Source of the DNA: Cepaea nemoralis
Taxonomy: Eukaryota > Mollusca > Gastropoda > Stylommatophora > Helicidae
Assembly: GCA_014155875.1 (NCBI GenBank)
Contig: JACEFZ010012596.1
Span: 62,001-126,000 of the forward strand
Length of the DNA: 64,000 bases
Direction of reading: 5' to 3'
This document shows, one piece after another, positions 30,113-40,424 of this stretch (positions are counted from its first letter, which is position 1; each line of letters opens with the position of its first letter). Under the pieces are notes generated by a model that saw nothing but the letters and a program-made list of their open reading frames with translations, made no database searches and was not told the origin of the DNA. A program made the translations under genes and the position numbers.

Positions 30113-32293
30113 ACTCCATGCCCTTTACCTTCTTAATTTCACTATGCAGTAGACGTTGTGTGTTTGCGTTGACTTAGAGGTAGGCACGTGCTCGGAAAAT
30201 GCGTATTCTGTCCCCCATATATGGAAAATCAATAAGATAGCGCATCGCTCTGCATGCTGTATCTTTGGTACATCCAAGATAATACGCATGGCTTCGTTCT
30301 GTATTCATTAAATCCTTTCCATCTGCTTATGGCTGAGGGTTAGGATAGCCATCGCATGCTTAAAAACAGAAAGGACCAGACCCTCGTATAGAAAGCATAG
30401 ATGACACTGCTCATAGTTTGTCGCCGCCATCAACACCCCCCCCCCCCCTCCCACTGTAGCCAAACCTCTCTTGGCCTTTATTATCTCCTGGTCTACGTGC
30501 TCAGTATAAGCAAGACTTCGATCAGATCGTATCCCCATGTATTTCCTTGCTTGAATTATTTTCACAGTCTCTGAGCACAGATTTACAGTTGGTGTTTAAG
30601 TGTTGACAATATGGTTATTCAAAGAGAACCATGTCACTGCTGCCTTCGTTAAGCTGACCATTGCACCAGCTTCAACATACCGCATGCTTATGCGATTTAG
30701 TTACGTTTATTGTTTCACAGCAACCAAATCTCTATCCTTACCCTGACGATACACTAACACATACAACAATGTCCTCCCCGGTCCTGTGATCTGCTCACCG
30801 GTGATTCTCACAGTGTAGGCATTGAACAGCACCGGAGATAATGATGATCCCTATGGCAGGCAAAGATATATTGTTGTTGGTTGAGAAGTCCAACTGCCAC
30901 ATCAATAATCTACTTTCCGTTGGAAGAGGGCTGCAGCGATCCAATTAATGAGGAATGGGCTTATCTTGAGTTCAATAAGCTATGTTGTACGCATCCCCAA
31001 GATCAATTGCAGCAGTACATGTTTCAATGCCTGAGTGGAAACCTCCATACACATCATGGGCAAAAACTTCTGCGTTGATCCAGGTTGCACGGTACCCTCC
31101 AAGGGTAGGTGAAAAAGCATTGCCTCTCTATCTGGCTTGATATTTTTCTGGAAATTAACTTCTCCAGCAGCTTGCTTATTGTATTCTGCATGGTGATTAC
31201 CCAATATCCCTAACATTTTGTGCGGTCTTTACCAGGCTTCGGCAATGGAATCAGATAGCTGTGTAACCACACCTCCTTGATGCTAGCACTCCCACTGTTG
31301 TTGTACACATCTGCTAGTTCCTCTAACGCGTTGTCGGTTCACATACTAATGTTATTTGTTTGTCGTAGCACAGACTTGATCTATTTCACTGTCACTATGT
31401 CCTCTTATGAAATGTTCTGGGACTTACACCTATCTGAGGTAACCGTAGTGGCACAATTTTGTCCTCTCGTGTCTGCCTGGTTGCTCTGCTCTAGATAGTG
31501 TTCTAAAAGGGCTTTTCTCTTATTCTCGTCAGTTCTTTATCAAATGAGACCAGCACCCTGGAAGTCAGGAATACTCTTATTCTTGACTACACCGTCACCA
31601 GAACAATTTCAGTGACTTGTCCTTGCTTATTCTTTGACACAACTCTGTCTATTTTTAACTTTTTAACACTCTAACCAGTTTGTTAAAACAGCTACATTTT
31701 GTTTCCATGTCTCTTTCCAAGTGCGAGATATGACTAGGATGGGTAACTCTGCTCGTTTTGCCATTTCCTTAGAGCACCACGCTTATCCACAGAGGCCTTT
31801 TCCACCTCGCAATTCCACTAAGGGGGTAGCTCCCAGCTTGTTTTTTTTTTTTTTGCAATGGTGATTTATGTGCTTGTTGCACCTTATTTCACCCACCACA
31901 TCTTTCCCTTTACTGTCATTCTTGAATGTCTTGACCTTTGACTTGTGTTGTCTGGTTCTGCCTTTCTCCGCCAATATGCTGCAAGGGTGGTGGTCGCTGC
32001 CATGGTACCCTAGGACACCATATCTACATACTATATTGAGTAAAGGAGAAACCAGCACCATGTCAATAACACTGCCCTCATCACCTTTTGGCTTGCTGTC
32101 CTGGTGATATAGCCACTGTTGTTATAAACAAGGTCGATGGTTTCAAGTGCGGCCTCGAGCACCGCTCCTGTGTGTTGAAAGAAAAGTTTCCCTATGACCT
32201 GCCTTTAGCGTTGAAATCGCCACAGAAAATGACATTCCTCTAGTGACATAATATGTCGCTCAAGCACTGCCACCTCTGAAAATCCACACTCGC
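30113..32293 (-). mobile_element. I-like LINE copy C, both ends missing
   Basis: Same family as A, B and D on the minus strand. It runs from endonuclease (about 32290-31780, with GVLGYHGSDHHPCSI) through the RT linker to RT (30308-30565, with YMGIRSDRSLAYTEHVDQ). It stops before RNase H at 30113 and is cut in the endonuclease at 32293, where minisatellite resumes. The plus strand at 30437-30448 has a C run. Numerous stops. Confidence 0.8.
31783..32061 (-). pseudogene. Endonuclease end region of LINE copy C
   Basis: Frame with YGVLGYHGSDHHPCSILAEKG, the terminal conserved block of the endonuclease (matching GVLGHHSRDHHSCSI in copy D). Upstream and downstream continue in other frames. Confidence 0.65.
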
Positions 32294-32560
32294 GTCTATG
32301 TTTCACATAAATAGGTGTCTTTATTTCACATCTATACAGAGATGTCCATGTTTCACATGCATACAGAGATGACCATGTTTCATTTCTATACAATGTTTCA
32401 CGTGTATACTGAGATGTCTAAGATGTATGTGTATACAGAGAGTTCATGATTCAAATGTTTACGGAAATGTCCATGTTTTACATGTGAACAGAAATGTCTA
32501 TGTCCAGCGTGTATAAAGAGATGTCTGTGTTTCATGTGTGTATATATACGTGACCAATGC
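32294..32560. repeat. 27-bp minisatellite beside the long exon
   Basis: Same unit as at 0-20 kb, followed by the conserved donor-side intron flank (about 32545-32627). This ties the long exon to the repeated exon blocks. Confidence 0.75.
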
Positions 32561-32627
32561 TTGCAATGGTCTGTTCTCTGTGGATTAATATTCGCTTTAA
32601 ACAACTGTAAAGTTGTCCTATACTCAC

Positions 32628-33045
32628 CTCTTGGAGTTGTAAATCCTTTCCCCTGATTATTGTGTTCAGCCGTTTGACCACATCTTCTAGCATTTTCTTT
32701 TCTTTAGCCTTCAATTCTTTTATTTGATTGTGACGGTTATCGCTGACTTGCTTTTGATGATTACTAGCAATTAACTGGGATTTTAAATCCTCATAATTGT
32801 CTTCGTTTTGTCTTAAATCGTCTCTGAGAGAGTTAATTGCCTGTGTTAAGTTACAATTTTCCTGCAGCAGGAGTAACATTTCTGCATACCTGATCCTTAG
32901 TAGGTCCTGTAATCGATGTAATTGTTGTGCGAGCATTTTGTAGTTAATGATATGTAAAATTTCATCAAATGTCCGTGTCTGGCTGGGATCTTTCTCAAAA
33001 TCTTCAGATACATCTGGAGGCAACGGGACCACTGTTATGTGGAAC
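32628..33045 (-). CDS. Long coiled-coil exon (418 bp), parent of the repeated exon
   Basis: Acceptor TTTATCCCCACAG ends at 33046; donor CAAGAG|GTGAGTATAG at 32618-32627. The frame is open for 139 codons: an opening VPLPPDVSEDFEKDPSQTR, then helical RTFDEILHIINYKM, LHRLQDLLRIRYAEMLLLLQ, TQAINSLRDDLRQNEDNY and KELKAKEKKMLEDVVKR, with heptad-like leucines throughout. Its last 57 codons align by position with the 171-bp exons (…NQIKELK…NTIIRGK…LQE against …KQIEELN…NTKIREL…PQE), and the ~100 bp of intron after the donor is homologous too. It enters with 1 base completing a codon and leaves in phase 0. I do not recognise the protein. Confidence 0.75.
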
Positions 33046-33094
33046 CTGTGGGGATAAATGTAGTGTAATTAGCATATTACAAAAGACACACAAA

Positions 33095-33560
33095 CATTGC
33101 CAACATGTGGACTAAATCATGGACATATTATTAGCTGATTCTCTGTCAAAGTGTGGATTACATCATTGACATAATATTAGCTGATTCTCTGTCAAAGTGT
33201 GGGCTAAATCATGGACACATTAGCTGATTCTGTGCTAAAGTGTGGACTAAATCATGGACACATTGGCTGATTCTATGCCTAAGTATGGACCAAATCATGG
33301 ACATATTATTAGCTTATTCTGTGCTAAAGTGTGGACTAAATCATGGACATATTAGCTGATTCTCTGCCAAAATGGGGATTAAATCATGGACATATTATTA
33401 GCTGATTCTGTATCAAAGTGTGGACTAAATAATGGACATATTATGAGCTGATTCTGTGCCTAAGTGTGGACTATATCATGGACATATTATCAGCTGATTC
33501 TGTGCCTAAGTGTGGACTATATTATGAACATATTATTAGCGGATTATGTGCCAAAGGATA
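33095..33560. repeat. Tandem repeat, about 46-bp unit
   Basis: Nine to ten units of the form GTGGACTAAATCATGGACA, TATTATTAGCTGATTCTG and TGCCAAA, in the intron 5' to the long exon. It is unrelated to the 27-bp minisatellite. Confidence 0.85.
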
Positions 33561-33904
33561 ATATATCGCCACACGTGACCTCCCATTTGGAGAGATGAAT
33601 ATGATATAATTGGAGGAAGCTGTGAAAATGTGAACAATTTAAAATAACACAAAGTTATGATGAAGGCTAGTCGCCGCAACGTCCTTGTATTGTTTCGTAA
33701 TTCTGTTCTGTAAAGCTTCTTTACTTTGTGTTATGTTATATTGTTTACATTTGGACAGATGGACGATATATAGCCATACTAGGGGTTTCGTGTTATTTGT
33801 TTTGTTTCGGGTCATCTTCCGCAACCTTAATGCTCAATGAATGAACAGTGTACATTATAATACTTGTTCATGTGATTGTGAACCATGTTTGGGCCAAACC
33901 TGCA
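33561..33904. other. No gene seen
   Basis: AT-rich sequence without a recognisable frame, ending in a T run near 33907. Confidence 0.4.
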
Positions 33905-34215
33905 TTTTTTTTTTTTTTGGGTGGCTTGCTCGCTTTGAATTCAAGCGTAATCCAAACACACTTCTTCTAGTAGTGATGGACTGAATATTGCGCGTGGATT
34001 AGCTTTCCCTATTAACAGTGTCCCTCGCCATCAGGCGAACCCACTCCGACTTCTGAGGTACTTGCAATTTACGTCCCCAAGTCAAGGACGAGAAGTCAAC
34101 ATTTTAGTCCAACTGTCTAGTGTAGGGGTTTAACCCCTTACCTCTGCATCAGCACACCGAATGTTTAAAAACACGCGTTCTTATCCATTCAGCCATGCTG
34201 ACCTCCACCTACTTA
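33905..34215 (-). mobile_element. tRNA-derived SINE, second family, copy 1
   Basis: The minus-strand head has GTCAGCATGGCTGAATGGAT (A-box region) and GGGGTTAAACCCC (degenerate B box). The body includes TTGACTTCTCGTCCTTGACT and TGATGGCGAGGGACAC, then GGGAAAGCTAATCCACGCG. A second copy in the same direction is at 37135-37345 and a truncated plus copy at 39726-39870. Confidence 0.7.
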
Positions 34216-34359
34216 GTGTTTGCCACTGAATCAGTTTAATACACACAATTGCTGCCGTTGTAATTAAAATTCCGGAGTTCAAACCTACGCTGAAGGTAGG
34301 GTGAATTTTTCTGAGCACAGCGACTGCTGGATCGACCTAGTCTAGTGAAATAGTTCTTG

Positions 34360-34385
34360 TGTGTGTGGGTGGGTGGGTGGGTGGA

Positions 34386-34447
<62 letters not shown>
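34360..34447. repeat. (GT)n microsatellite with GGGT units
   Basis: GGGTGGGTGGGTGGGT followed by about 27 GT units. Followed by TTTGAATTCAAGCATAGTCC, which resembles the end of the SINE at 33905 (TTTGAATTCAAGCGTAATCC). Confidence 0.9.
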
Positions 34448-34448
<1 letters not shown>

Positions 34449-34519
34449 TTTGAATTCAAGCATAGTCCAAGCATATATTAGATAGGCAAACATCAAATTC
34501 TGTCAAAGGATATCGGGCT

Positions 34520-34756
34520 GTGTCAGACAGAGTTCTATTAGTAAAATTAAACGGAAGACCTTTTAAAATAAATGCCATTCAAGTATATGCCCCAACAAGT
34601 GAATGCAGTGAAGAAAGTATAGAGGAATTTTATAACGACATGGAGTCTGCTTTGAAGAACTGCAAAAAATCAGAAATAAATATCATAATGGGTGATTTCA
34701 ACGCAAAAATAGGAAAGCAAGGCGATCGATGCAGTGTAGGAAACCATCGTTTGTGA
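34520..34756 (+). pseudogene. RTE endonuclease fragment
   Basis: KINAIQVYAPTSECSEESIEEFYND and EINIIMGDFNAKIGKQGD are typical of the apurinic-type endonuclease of RTE LINEs (GDFNAK motif). The frame ends at a stop and the downstream endonuclease is only found in shifted frames. Confidence 0.8.
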
Positions 34757-34996
34757 GAGAGAAATGAAAGAGGATAACAGACTTGTAGAATGGGCATAAG
34801 AACAAGAAATGGTTGTAGGAAACACCTGGTTTAAACAGCATCCTAGAAGATTATGGACATGGAGGAGTCCAGACAGCAGGATTAAAAACCAGATAGATTA
34901 CATCCAGATTAACAGAAGGTTTCGAAATGCTTTAACAGTCGTAAAAACAGTTCAAATGCAGACTGTTACCGTGATCACAGATTAATTACAGGCACA

Positions 34997-36175
34997 TTGA
35001 GGGTAAAGTTAAAGAAAGTCAAGTATACAGCAGGAAACCCTAAATATGACTTGTGCAAATTGAAAACTGACAAAGAAATACAAGATAATTTTAACATAGA
35101 AGTAAAGAACAAATTTGATTTATTGTCTGATCTAAAGATCCTATTTCAAGATGTAGATGATCAATGGGAAATGCTGAAGAATTCAATCAGTTGTGCAGCA
35201 GGAAAAACTATTCCAAAAGTAAAGAAAGTGGGCCGTAAGACATGGATGACTGAAGAAATTTTACAACTAATGGAAAGAAGAAGACAAAACACAAATAATC
35301 CTGCCAAATATGAAGAAATTCACAGAAAAATCAGAACCTTATATAGGGAGGCAAAAGAAACATGGCTTGAGAAAAACTGCGGAGAAATTGAAAAACAACA
35401 CAACAGTAAACATGCGAAACTAATGCACAAAAGAATCCAGGAGCTTATCAAAGAACACGTACATCAGCAGGCTGTCTAAAGACAAAAGATGGAAGAGTCA
35501 TAATAGAAAAAGATCAGATCTTACATGTATGGTCAGATTACGTGAAAAACCTTTATGACGACAACAGAGACGAACACTACGATGTTCAAAATAATAATGA
35601 AGGACCAGCAATTTTGAAGATGGAGGTTCAGAATGCTCTTAACTTACCATATGAAATCTGGCAAGACCCCCGGTTCAGACAGCGTCACAACAGAAATGAT
35701 TAATGCTTTAGAAGAATATGGAATAGATAAAGTTACCAGTCTGCTTAATACAATATATGATACTGGAAATATACCTCATGAATTATGTAATTCTGTATTT
35801 ATTGCAATCCCAAAGAAATCAGGAGCCTTGGAATGTGATCAACATCGAACAATTAGTATAATGAGTCACATCACGAAGATTTTGCTAAGAATTATCATGC
35901 AAAGAATTAGGAGGAAAATACAACCTGAAATAGGAGAAGAACAATGTGGGTTTGTAGAAGGAAAGGGTACAGTAAATGCTGTGTATTTACTGAGAACCGT
36001 AATTGAACGATCTATAGAAGTAAACAAAGATCTACACCTTTGCTTTATTGACTACACAAAGGCTTTCGATAAAGTGAGACATGTCGACATGATAAGGATG
36101 CTTGAAGATCTACAAATTGATGGAAAAGACCTTAGACTTGTAAAAACATATATTGGAAACAACAAGCTGCCATAA
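34997..36175 (+). pseudogene. RTE linker and N-terminal RT, frameshifted
   Basis: 34997-35479: WMTEEILQLMERRRQNTNN and HRKIRTLYREAKETWLEKN, the RTE linker. 35633-36175: KTPGSDSVTTEMINALEEYG, SVFIAIPKKSGALECDQHRT (RT block 1-2), EEQCGFVEGKGTVNAVYLLR and LCFIDYTKAFDKVRHVDM (catalytic Asp block). Adjacent pieces are out of frame. Confidence 0.8.
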
Positions 36176-36396
36176 GAGTTGATAATGAAGTAGGCCAATA
36201 TCAGCCTATTAAGAGAGGTGTGAGACAGGGATGTGTAATGTCTCCAGATCTGTTTTCCCTGTACAGTGAAAGTATTTTCAGAAATATTGAAGATATGGAA
36301 GGAATCAACATTGGGGGACGATGCATCAATAAATTAGATATGCAGACGATACAGTCTTGATTGCAGACAATGAACAGGACCTGCAACATTTAGTAG

Positions 36397-37094
36397 ATGC
36401 AGGTTGTTACACACAGTGAACAACGAGGGTTAGAATTAAATTGTAAAAAGACACAGATTATGGTCGTCACTAGGAAGAACGAAATACCACAATGTAATAT
36501 ACAAGTAAATGGGAATATTCTTCAACAAGTGAAAAGGTACAATTATCTCGGAACAGTAATAACATCTGATGGGAGATGCCTTGAAGAGATTAGAACAAAG
36601 TAGCCTTTAGCAAGATGAAAAACATACTGACCAATAAAAAGATGTCAATTGAAACGAGAAAAAGAGTGTTGAGGTGCTACATAGAACCTGTACTTTTATA
36701 TGGATGTGAAGCTTGGACAATGAGCAGTCAAGCTGAAAAACATCTGATGGCTGTAGAAATGTGGTTTCTGAGGAAAATGCAAAGAATACAATGGACAGAC
36801 AGAAAAACAAATGAACAGGTCCTTCAAGAAACAAACGAAGATCGTAAACTGATTAGAGACATTACACGCAGACAGCCAATTTTTTTTTTTTTAATGAGAA
36901 GAAATGAATTGGATAACTTGGTGACAACTGGTAAGATCGAGGGGAACAGACTAAGAGGAAGACCTATAAGCAAGTACCTGGATGGCTTGGCCTCATGGCA
37001 TGGTCGAGTCAGAAACACGGAGCTGATCCACGACTCTGATGATCGAGTGAGATGGCAGAACATGACCGCCCACGCTTATCGACATGGCACATGA
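36397..37094 (+). pseudogene. RTE thumb and C-terminal region, frameshifted
   Basis: 36397-36603 contains ELNCKKTQIMVVTRKNE and YNYLGTVITSDGRCLEEIRT. 36615-37094 contains VLRCYIEPVLLYGCEAWTMS, AEKHLMAVEMWFLRKMQRIQ and KIEGNRLRGRPISKYLDGLA. The motif RGQGCVMSPDLFS and the catalytic YADD lie between in another frame at about 36220-36355 (NKLDMQTIQS out of frame). Confidence 0.75.
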
Positions 37095-37134
37095 TGGGTG
37101 GATAGTCCATACACGTGCTACTCCTTCTGGTGCA

Positions 37135-37345
37135 CTAGACTGATTTTTGCGTGTGGATTAGCTTTCCATATTACCATGTCCCTCGCCATCAGGCGAACCC
37201 ACTCCAACTTCTGATGTACTTGTAATTTACGTGCCAAAGTCAAGGACGAGAAGTCAACATTTTAGCCCAACTGACCGATGTAGCATCAGCACACCGGATG
37301 TTTAAGTCCCAGCACTTTTATCATTTCGGCCGTGCTGTCCTCCAT
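37135..37345 (-). mobile_element. tRNA-derived SINE, second family, copy 2
   Basis: Matches 33905-34215 (shared TTGACTTCTCGTCCTTGACT, ACCATGTCCCTCGCCATCAGG on the opposite strand). The head CAGCACGGCCGAAATGATAA is near 37320-37340. Two copies of this SINE, in the same orientation, flank the RTE copy at 34500-37100. Confidence 0.7.
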
Positions 37346-37409
37346 ATAAACACCTACATTGAAACTAAAGATGTCCTGAAGGGTTTCGGAACTGTTATTA
37401 ACCACTCAC

Positions 37410-37485
37410 CCGTTATGTATGCAACATAAGCGCCCTCCTGCTTGTTGGGCCATGTTATTGCCTTCGTCAGCGTCCCAGTGAAGAC
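37410..37485 (-). CDS. Putative internal exon (76 bp) upstream of the long coiled-coil exon
   Basis: Acceptor CATATTCCAG|GTCTTC and donor AACGG|GTGAGTGG are both strong. Read with a leading 2-base remainder it gives LHWDADEGNNMAQQAGGR and then CCIHN and ends with 2 bases (GG) that combine with the first G of the exon at 33045, so phases match. The other frame (VFTGTLTKAITWPNKQEG…) ends in the wrong phase, producing a stop in the next exon. Exons between the two are possible but not needed. Confidence 0.45.
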
Positions 37486-37529
37486 CTGGAATATGGAAAC
37501 AACTGATACATGTTTAATGTAACCTACAA

Positions 37530-37770
37530 TGTGGCTTAGGGACAAGCTAGATGCGCAGTGTCATAATTCCCAGTTATACTGTCGCGGCTTCGACATCAGC
37601 TGCTGGAGATTTGGAAGCAAGCCGCTTTATCTTGAATTTGATGACATGAAGTGTCAGCTGTTCAGAAAGAAATGGCAAACTACTGATCTAATATTACCTA
37701 GTACATCACAATCAGCCAATACATTATGGGGTGATTGCCACGTCAAGTAAAGGACAAGCAACTTGCTTAA
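37530..37770 (+). mobile_element. SINE with RTE-like tail, degraded copy
   Basis: Shares CAGAAAGAAATGGCAAACTACTG and ACGTCAAGTAAAGGACAAGC with the 3' body of 5303-5549. Head region GGGACAAGCTAGATGCGCAG is uncertain. No clear target duplication. Confidence 0.55.
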
Positions 37771-38050
37771 CTGATTAATTGACATTGGATTATTAATCGT
37801 CTTAAGCGACTTCCCTTATCTGCCATGGATTTATATACATTAGTTATTCTTATGCAACCCCCTTTAATTTGATGTATAATAGAATATGTATGCTACCATA
37901 TTAACAACTTTTACATCATAACTGTGTCACACTCCTAGTTCCCATTCTCAGCCATACCTCTTTGTTAAATCCAAACTACTTCATTGGCACTGAAGCTGTT
38001 ACATATTTTTTTATTGTGTCATGGCATACAGATGAGATTTTCTTCTGCTG
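37771..38050. other. No gene seen
   Basis: AT-rich sequence without recognisable elements. Confidence 0.4.
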
Positions 38051-38052
38051 GC

Positions 38053-38150
38053 CAGTTGTTGAGTTGAATCGAGAACCGATATCACAGGACTATAAACATT
38101 CGCATGCGTGTTCTGTCCTCATCTTCAACAGCCAGCGAAGAGCCCCGATA
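38053..38150 (-). mobile_element. 3' end of a LINE E-type element
   Basis: GTTGAGTTGAATCGAGAACCGATATCAC on the plus strand matches the tail and adjacent 3' sequence of LINE E (GTTGAGTTAAGAACCGACATCAC at about 7890-7910). The following 650 bp (to 38800) is GC-rich and may be further 3' UTR, but I cannot match it. Confidence 0.45.
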
Positions 38151-38810
38151 CTATTGGTATCCAGTTGCAGTCTGATTATGTGTTCCTCTGGTCTGTCCTC
38201 AGGCACATTTATTGACTGGTTGTGTCAGTGGTCACTATAACTGGACACCGATACCTCCAGTCTCCCTCCATAGACCACACACGGAGTGGTAAACGCTCTG
38301 TCGAGGAAGCAAGCACAACAGATCATCAGAAGCAGTCCTTTCTCTCCGAATGTTTCGGCCCCTTTACCTTCCTTACACTCTCAGAGTGAGGGCCCGTCCA
38401 GGTAATGACTCCCGGGCGTCTTTCTCCTGTCGTGCGTATCCACTATCGAGTAGTTCGTTTATCGTACTTATCCCACATCGACAACGTTAAGTGTGCCTGC
38501 CCAGAACCCATCTCACCCTTAGGAGGGTGAGCCGGCACCCAGTGCAACTACCTGCGTTATCACTGCACCGTAACTGACCGCATGAAAACCTGCTTCTCCC
38601 ACCGGCAGTTTGTCTCAGTCTTCACCTCGCCTAGGTGGCTAGCCATGACTCAGTAGACATCGCCGCCATGTTGCCTTCTTCGTATCCTGTTCACACTTTA
38701 CCCCCTGCACGCTCCCAGCGGAAGCCGTCTCTTCCTCTGACCTAATTCTACCCTTCCTGCCTTCGCCACAGCTGTGGGGCGGCCAATGCAAGACGTCCTA
38801 TCCCGCCACG

Positions 38811-39010
38811 ACTGGTCGCTGCCGACGGAGAATCTCAGCAAGATGTGGGAACTCCGTAGCACCGGTTGTAATGACATTTGTGTATACCAGAATTTCAGAC
38901 GCTATCAATGTTGTTGGTTGTTCTAATTTGGAAATTTTGCCCAGGCAGCGACTTATTCGGCTGCTCTTTTCGATTTCCAACTGCCAAGGGATGTTTAACA
39001 GCTTCTGTGC
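38811..39010 (-). mobile_element. Fragment of the SINE family inserted at 9223-9634
   Basis: Shares AAATTTTGCCC, TTTCGATTTCCAACTGCCAAGGG and the core GTGCTACGGAGTTCCCAC with the SINE in LINE E, in the same orientation. Head not seen. Confidence 0.65.
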
Positions 39011-39288
39011 CAAACAAAAAAGTAAGTTTGGACCAAACAAAATTGGATGGCGGAAAATGGAAAGTAGGTGTGTTTCACAGTTATGACTAAAAATGTTGTT
39101 AATATGATTGCAGACATGTTGTATTATAACACAATGACAACATTTCAGCGATATTTAAGCCATTGGCAGATACGGGAAGTCACTTAAGACGATTAGTCAT
39201 CCCAAGTCACTTAATCAGCTAATGTCCAAACTGTGCACACGGAACCTCCTCGTTATCTGCCCTTGTTCAAGAAGGCTATCTACTAAAT

Positions 39289-39633
39289 AAGTGGTTCTCA
39301 ATATTTTTTGGCCCGTGCATCCCTTCACCATATGTTCAGAATGTCACCCCTCCCCATGCCCCCTGTCGTATTTCCTCCCTACAAATTCTCCATCCCCTAG
39401 CCTCTACACAATATTTGTAAAAATTGAAGCTAATTTAATAACACATACTAGAACAAGTCTAGACTTCTACATAAAACGTGATTTGCGGGTCTATTTACGT
39501 TACGAAAACGAATTTCAGAAGGGCGAGAAGTATATAATTGTAAAGTATGGAGAGAAAAACAATAATCAAGTAGTCAGTTCTTGTATTAACGCGATCTTGA
39601 AATAATCCCCGAAACCCTAAAATTCTCCCTGGT

Positions 39634-39674
<41 letters not shown>

Positions 39675-39705
39675 GAGAGAAATTTCCCACCGGTGAGAAC
39701 CACTG
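39289..39705. mobile_element. hAT-type MITE, inverted copy of the 12589-12978 family
   Basis: Left end AAGTGGTTCTCAA (first C mutated), right end GGTGAGAACCACTG. Shared interior includes GAACAAGTCTAGACTTCTACATAAAACG, matching the reverse complement of about 12800-12835. Flanks TACTAAAT and TAGTAGAT (6 of 8 identical) are a decayed target duplication. Contains a G run at about 39636-39673. Confidence 0.8.
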
Positions 39706-39725
39706 TAGTAGATCATCAGCATCAG

Positions 39726-39870
39726 CAACTGAGTTACCTTAGAAGTCGGAGTGGGTTCACCTGATGGCGAGGGACACTAGTATTAGGGAAAGCTAATCTA
39801 CGCGCAAAAATCAATCCAGTTCTGTAATATCATGTGTATGCAATACGCTTGAGTTCAAAGCGAGCAAACA
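39726..39870 (+). mobile_element. tRNA-derived SINE, second family, truncated plus-strand copy
   Basis: Carries AGAAGTCGGAGTGGGTTCACC, TGATGGCGAGGGACAC and GGGAAAGCTAATCTACGCG, i.e. the body of the SINE at 33905-34215, without its tRNA head. Confidence 0.65.
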
Positions 39871-40261
39871 AACAACAAAAATTTTTAAAAAGTTGCACTT
39901 TTCAAGGGGCTGTAACTCTGTATATTCGACTTCAACACAGTTTTTTTCTGTTTGCTTTCCCCTTGTCTCTGACTGTTTGGCCACCCCTCTTTTAATTTGC
40001 TGTTCTCGCAGTCTCGCCATGGTTGTAGATTCACAGTAATCACTTGGTTCTCGCAATAGTCTTACTTCACGTAGAGATTTCAGAATGTCAGCCTAGTCGA
40101 TGGAGTGTCCGCCCTCCACAGTAGCCTTACCTGCGAGCTTGTTAGCCCGCTCATTTCCTTGTACTCCCGCATGCCCTGGCACGAAGATGAAACTAATCTA
40201 TGCCAGCCGAGACCGCTCCAGAGACAGCAACTATTCTCTCCGGATCCACCCCATCTCTATC

Positions 40262-40330
40262 CTCTTGAGCAGGGGTGGGCAAACTTTTCGTGCGGAGGGC
40301 CGCATTGACAAATGTAAAGCTATTGGCGGG

Positions 40331-40424
<94 letters not shown>

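Larger units (their letters stand above)
34500..37100 (+). mobile_element. RTE-type LINE, nearly complete ORF, decayed
   Basis: Plus-strand copy of the family at 52030-53690. It includes endonuclease (34520-34756, with INAIQVYAPTSECS and IIMGDFNAKIG), the linker (34997-35479), RT fingers/palm (35633-36175) and the thumb to C-terminus (36397-37094), ending with the RTE ending LDGLASWHGRVRNTEL. It is broken at about 34756, 35479, 36175, 36350 and 36600. The 3' end is near 37100. Confidence 0.85.
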
